NCBI GenBank assembly: GCA_015655375.1
Contig: JAATFD010000023.1
Span: 1-59,083, forward strand
DNA length: 59,083 nt
Source of the DNA: Actinomycetales bacterium
GTDB lineage: Bacteria > Actinomycetota > Actinomycetes > Actinomycetales > Actinomycetaceae
Direction: 5' to 3'
The notes beneath the pieces were generated by a model that was not told where the DNA came from, ran no database searches, and saw nothing but the letters and a program-made list of their open reading frames with translations. Below, piece after piece: positions 56,992 to 59,083 of the stretch (positions within the stretch are counted from its first letter, which is position 1; each line of letters opens with the position of its first letter). A program made the position numbers and the translations under genes.

Positions 56992-57867
56992 TCACGCCAG
57001 CGAGAACCCGCCGTCGCTGGTCAGTACCTGGCCGACGACCCAGGAACCGGCGGGGGAGACCAACCACCCGACCAGACGCGCGACGTCCTCGGGGGAGCCC
57101 CACCGTCCGAATGGGGTGCGCGCGAGCGTACGTGTGGGGTCGCCCAGGTCCCGGTCGGTTGAGTCCGCGTCCAGGTATCCGGTGTTGACGGGACCGGGAT
57201 TGATCGTGTTGAGGATGATGCCGAGCGCGCCCAGCTCCGAGGCGACGGTCGGGGTCACTCCGGCCAACGCGGCCTTCGAGGCGGCGTAGGCGACCTCGCC
57301 GGGCATGGGGCCGTTCTGTTGGCCCGAGGTCATCCAGATGACCTTCGGCGCCGAGGCCGGATCCGTAGCCGCAGCCGGCGTCAGCCTCTCACCGGGATCG
57401 CGTGTGCGCGCGGCAGCTGTGGCGAACTGCTTGGCGAAGCGTCGCGTGAGCAACAGCGTCGAGCGCGTGTCCGTCTCCCAGAAGGCGTCGAGCGAGTCGG
57501 CGGTGACATCGAGGATCGACCCGTCGCCGCCGCTCTTCGCATGGTTGCACACGAGGATGTCGAGGCATCCGGTCAGTGCCGCCGCCTCGTCGAACACGGA
57601 ATCCACGAGGCCGGGCTCGCGCAGGTCGGCCTCGATGGAGGCAAATCCGGTCCCCGGCGTCAACGCTTCGCGCACGCCCGCCTCGACGGCTGCGAGGTCG
57701 TCGGCACCCCAGGGCTGGTCCGCATCGTGCGGACCGAAATGGTGGATGGTGACGCTGGCGCCCCGGCGTCCGAGTTCGCGGGCAACCGCGTACCCGATGC
57801 CTCGTCGGCGGGAGACCCCGGTGACCAGGGCCGTCCGACCGGCGAGGCTGTCGGGATCAGTCCTCAC
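56992..57867 (-). CDS. SDR family oxidoreductase
   Basis: 291 aa. NAD(P)-binding motif [14 protein letters not shown] (the extended TGxSRRxGIG variant), CNHAKSG in the NNAG position, catalytic Ser in MTSGQQNG and [16 protein letters not shown] and a C-terminal [19 protein letters not shown]-like segment are typical of classical SDRs. Substrate unknown. GTG 57867 overlaps the aceE end by 11 nt; a TTG at 57888 is the alternative. Transcribed with aceE, downstream of it. Confidence 0.87.
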   Translation of the reverse strand: MRTDPDSLAGRTALVTGVSRRRGIGYAVARELGRRGASVTIHHFGPHDADQPWGADDLAAVEAGVREALTPGTGFASIEADLREPGLVDSVFDEAAALTGCLDILVCNHAKSGGDGSILDVTADSLDAFWETDTRSTLLLTRRFAKQFATAAARTRDPGERLTPAAATDPASAPKVIWMTSGQQNGPMPGEVAYAASKAALAGVTPTVASELGALGIILNTINPGPVNTGYLDADSTDRDLGDPTRTLARTPFGRWGSPEDVARLVGWLVSPAGSWVVGQVLTSDGGFSLA

Positions 57868-59083
57868 CGGCGTGGTCGGCTTCGGCAATCGAGTAGTTGA
57901 ACAGCTCGTAGCGGTCGATCGCCTGCTTGACGAGGCTCCGATCGGTCGTTCCCTGGTCGGCCAGGGCCTGCAGGGTGCGCACGACCATCGACTCGGCGTC
58001 GATGTGGAAGTAGCGGCGGGCCGCGCGCCGCGTGTCAGAGACCCCGAAGCCGTCGGCTCCCAGTGTGTAGTAGTCGCCGGGGACCCACTCGCGGATTTGG
58101 TCCTGGATCAGCGCGTCATAGTCCGAGGTCGCGATGACCGGACCCTCGGCGTCGGCGAGCTTCTGCGTGAGGTAGGCGGTGCGGGGTGCCTCTTCCGGGT
58201 GAAGGAAGTTGTGTTCGTCGGACTCCACGCCGTCACGGCGCAGCTCGTTCCACGAGGTCACGGACCATACAGCTGCGTCCACGCCCCAGTCCTCGGCCAG
58301 TAGGCGACGGGCCTCACGCGCCCACGGCACACCGACGCCGGAGGCGAAGAGCTGTGCTTTCGGGCCGGCTCCCGTGTGGTCGTCGAGTTTGTAGATTCCC
58401 TTGAGCAGACCCTCGACATCCAGGTTCTCCGGCTCGGCGGGCTGGTGGATCGGCTCGTTGTAGACCGTGAGGTAGTAGAGGATGTCCCGGTCGCGGGGAT
58501 CGTTCTCGCCGTACATCCGCTGGATGCCATCCCAGATGATGTGGCGGATCTCGTAGGCGTAGGCCGGGTCGTAGATGACGAAGCCGTGGTTGGCAGCGGC
58601 CAAGATCGGGGACTGCCCGTCCAGGTGCTGCAGCCCCTCACCGGTCAACGTCGTGCGACCAGCGGTCGCGCCGATGACGAATCCTCGGGTCATCTGGTCG
58701 GCAGCGGCCCAGAACTGGTCGCCCGTGCGCTGGAATCCGAACATCGAATAGAAGATGTAGAAGGGGATCATTGGCACGTTGTGCGTCGCGTAGGCCGTTC
58801 CCACGACCTGCAGGGCAGCGGCGGAACCTGCTTCGGTGATCCCCGTGTGGAGGACCTGGCCTTGCTCGGACTCCTTGTAGGACAGCATCATGTCGGCGTC
58901 GACGGCCGTGTAATTCTGGCCGTGCGTGTTGAAGATCTTCGCTGAGGGGAAGATCGCGTCCAGGCCGAAAGTGCGGGCCTCGTCGGGAATGATCGGGACG
59001 ACGTATCGGCCGATGTTCGTATCCTTGATGAGGTCCTTCATCAGACGGACCAAAGCCATGGTCGTGGCGACCTCGAGCGGGCC
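57857..59083 (-). CDS. aceE: Pyruvate dehydrogenase E1 component (homodimeric), 3' partial
   Basis: C-terminal 408 codons; the start lies beyond the right edge. E1 decarboxylates pyruvate with thiamine diphosphate and acetylates the lipoyl group of E2. Seen here: [19 protein letters not shown], the Y-Glu region ([17 protein letters not shown]), [37 protein letters not shown] and the C-terminal transketolase-type domain ([34 protein letters not shown]). Homodimeric AceE of about 900 aa is the expected full length. The downstream SDR overlaps its stop. Confidence 0.96.
   Translation of the reverse strand, partial: GPLEVATTMALVRLMKDLIKDTNIGRYVVPIIPDEARTFGLDAIFPSAKIFNTHGQNYTAVDADMMLSYKESEQGQVLHTGITEAGSAAALQVVGTAYATHNVPMIPFYIFYSMFGFQRTGDQFWAAADQMTRGFVIGATAGRTTLTGEGLQHLDGQSPILAAANHGFVIYDPAYAYEIRHIIWDGIQRMYGENDPRDRDILYYLTVYNEPIHQPAEPENLDVEGLLKGIYKLDDHTGAGPKAQLFASGVGVPWAREARRLLAEDWGVDAAVWSVTSWNELRRDGVESDEHNFLHPEEAPRTAYLTQKLADAEGPVIATSDYDALIQDQIREWVPGDYYTLGADGFGVSDTRRAARRYFHIDAESMVVRTLQALADQGTTDRSLVKQAIDRYELFNYSIAEADHAGED

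Overview
The window is 59 kb of GC-rich chromosomal DNA from an actinobacterium. It has densely packed genes, many GTG starts, ATGA/GTGA overlaps, and long acidic or Ala/Lys-rich tails on ribosomal proteins S2 and S16. Gene content (PTS-type dihydroxyacetone kinase, GlpB/GlpC, class-2-like IleRS under a T-box, AspA) fits the Actinomycetaceae or a close relative. I cannot name the species. There are no rRNA or tRNA genes, insertion sequences, prophage or CRISPR arrays that I can see.

Layout. 1-3.8 kb: the end of an anaerobic glycerol-3-phosphate dehydrogenase operon (glpB partial, glpC), followed by a decayed two-component system. The sensor kinase is frameshifted in its membrane part. The response regulator has lost its phosphorylation site and carries a stop before its DNA-binding domain. 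3.9-9.2 kb: a DEAD-box helicase, a PEBP-family protein, an SDR, an MFS exporter and a flavodoxin-fold reductase. 9.2-17.7 kb: ileS behind a translational T-box riboswitch, folC, dhaKLM and ndk. 17.7-28.8 kb: smc, a small membrane protein, ftsY, the nitrogen operon amtB-glnK-glnD, and ffh. 28.7-40.4 kb: an amidohydrolase, an inositol-phosphatase family protein, then rpsP-khpA-rimM-trmD, rplS, lepB-rnhB-DUF2469-yraN-comM-dprA-xerC. 40.5-54.2 kb: an M23-like protein, rpsB-tsf, pyrH-frr-cdsA-rlmN, a DivIVA-repeat protein, dxr-rseP-ispG, an SRPBCC protein, proS and def. 54.4-59.1 kb: DUF3145, a degenerate acyl-carrier-like protein, aspA, an SDR and the C-terminal part of aceE, which runs off the right edge.

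From smc to proS the order follows the conserved actinobacterial block known from Mycobacterium tuberculosis (roughly Rv2922c back to Rv2845c). This backbone joins translation (rpsP, rimM, trmD, rplS, rpsB, tsf, frr, rlmN, proS, def), protein targeting (ftsY, ffh, lepB, rseP), isoprenoid and lipid precursor synthesis (dxr, ispG, cdsA), nitrogen sensing, and chromosome or DNA handling (smc, xerC, comM, dprA, rnhB).

The most interesting departures are: a TrmD fused to a GNAT acetyltransferase; a GlnD without its glutamine-sensing ACT domains; an ACP-like protein with Ala at the phosphopantetheine serine; the decayed two-component system; a well-formed ileS T-box with a visible sequestrator/antisequestrator switch; and a repeated pattern of -10 hexamers ending 6-7 nt before start codons, which suggests leaderless mRNAs.
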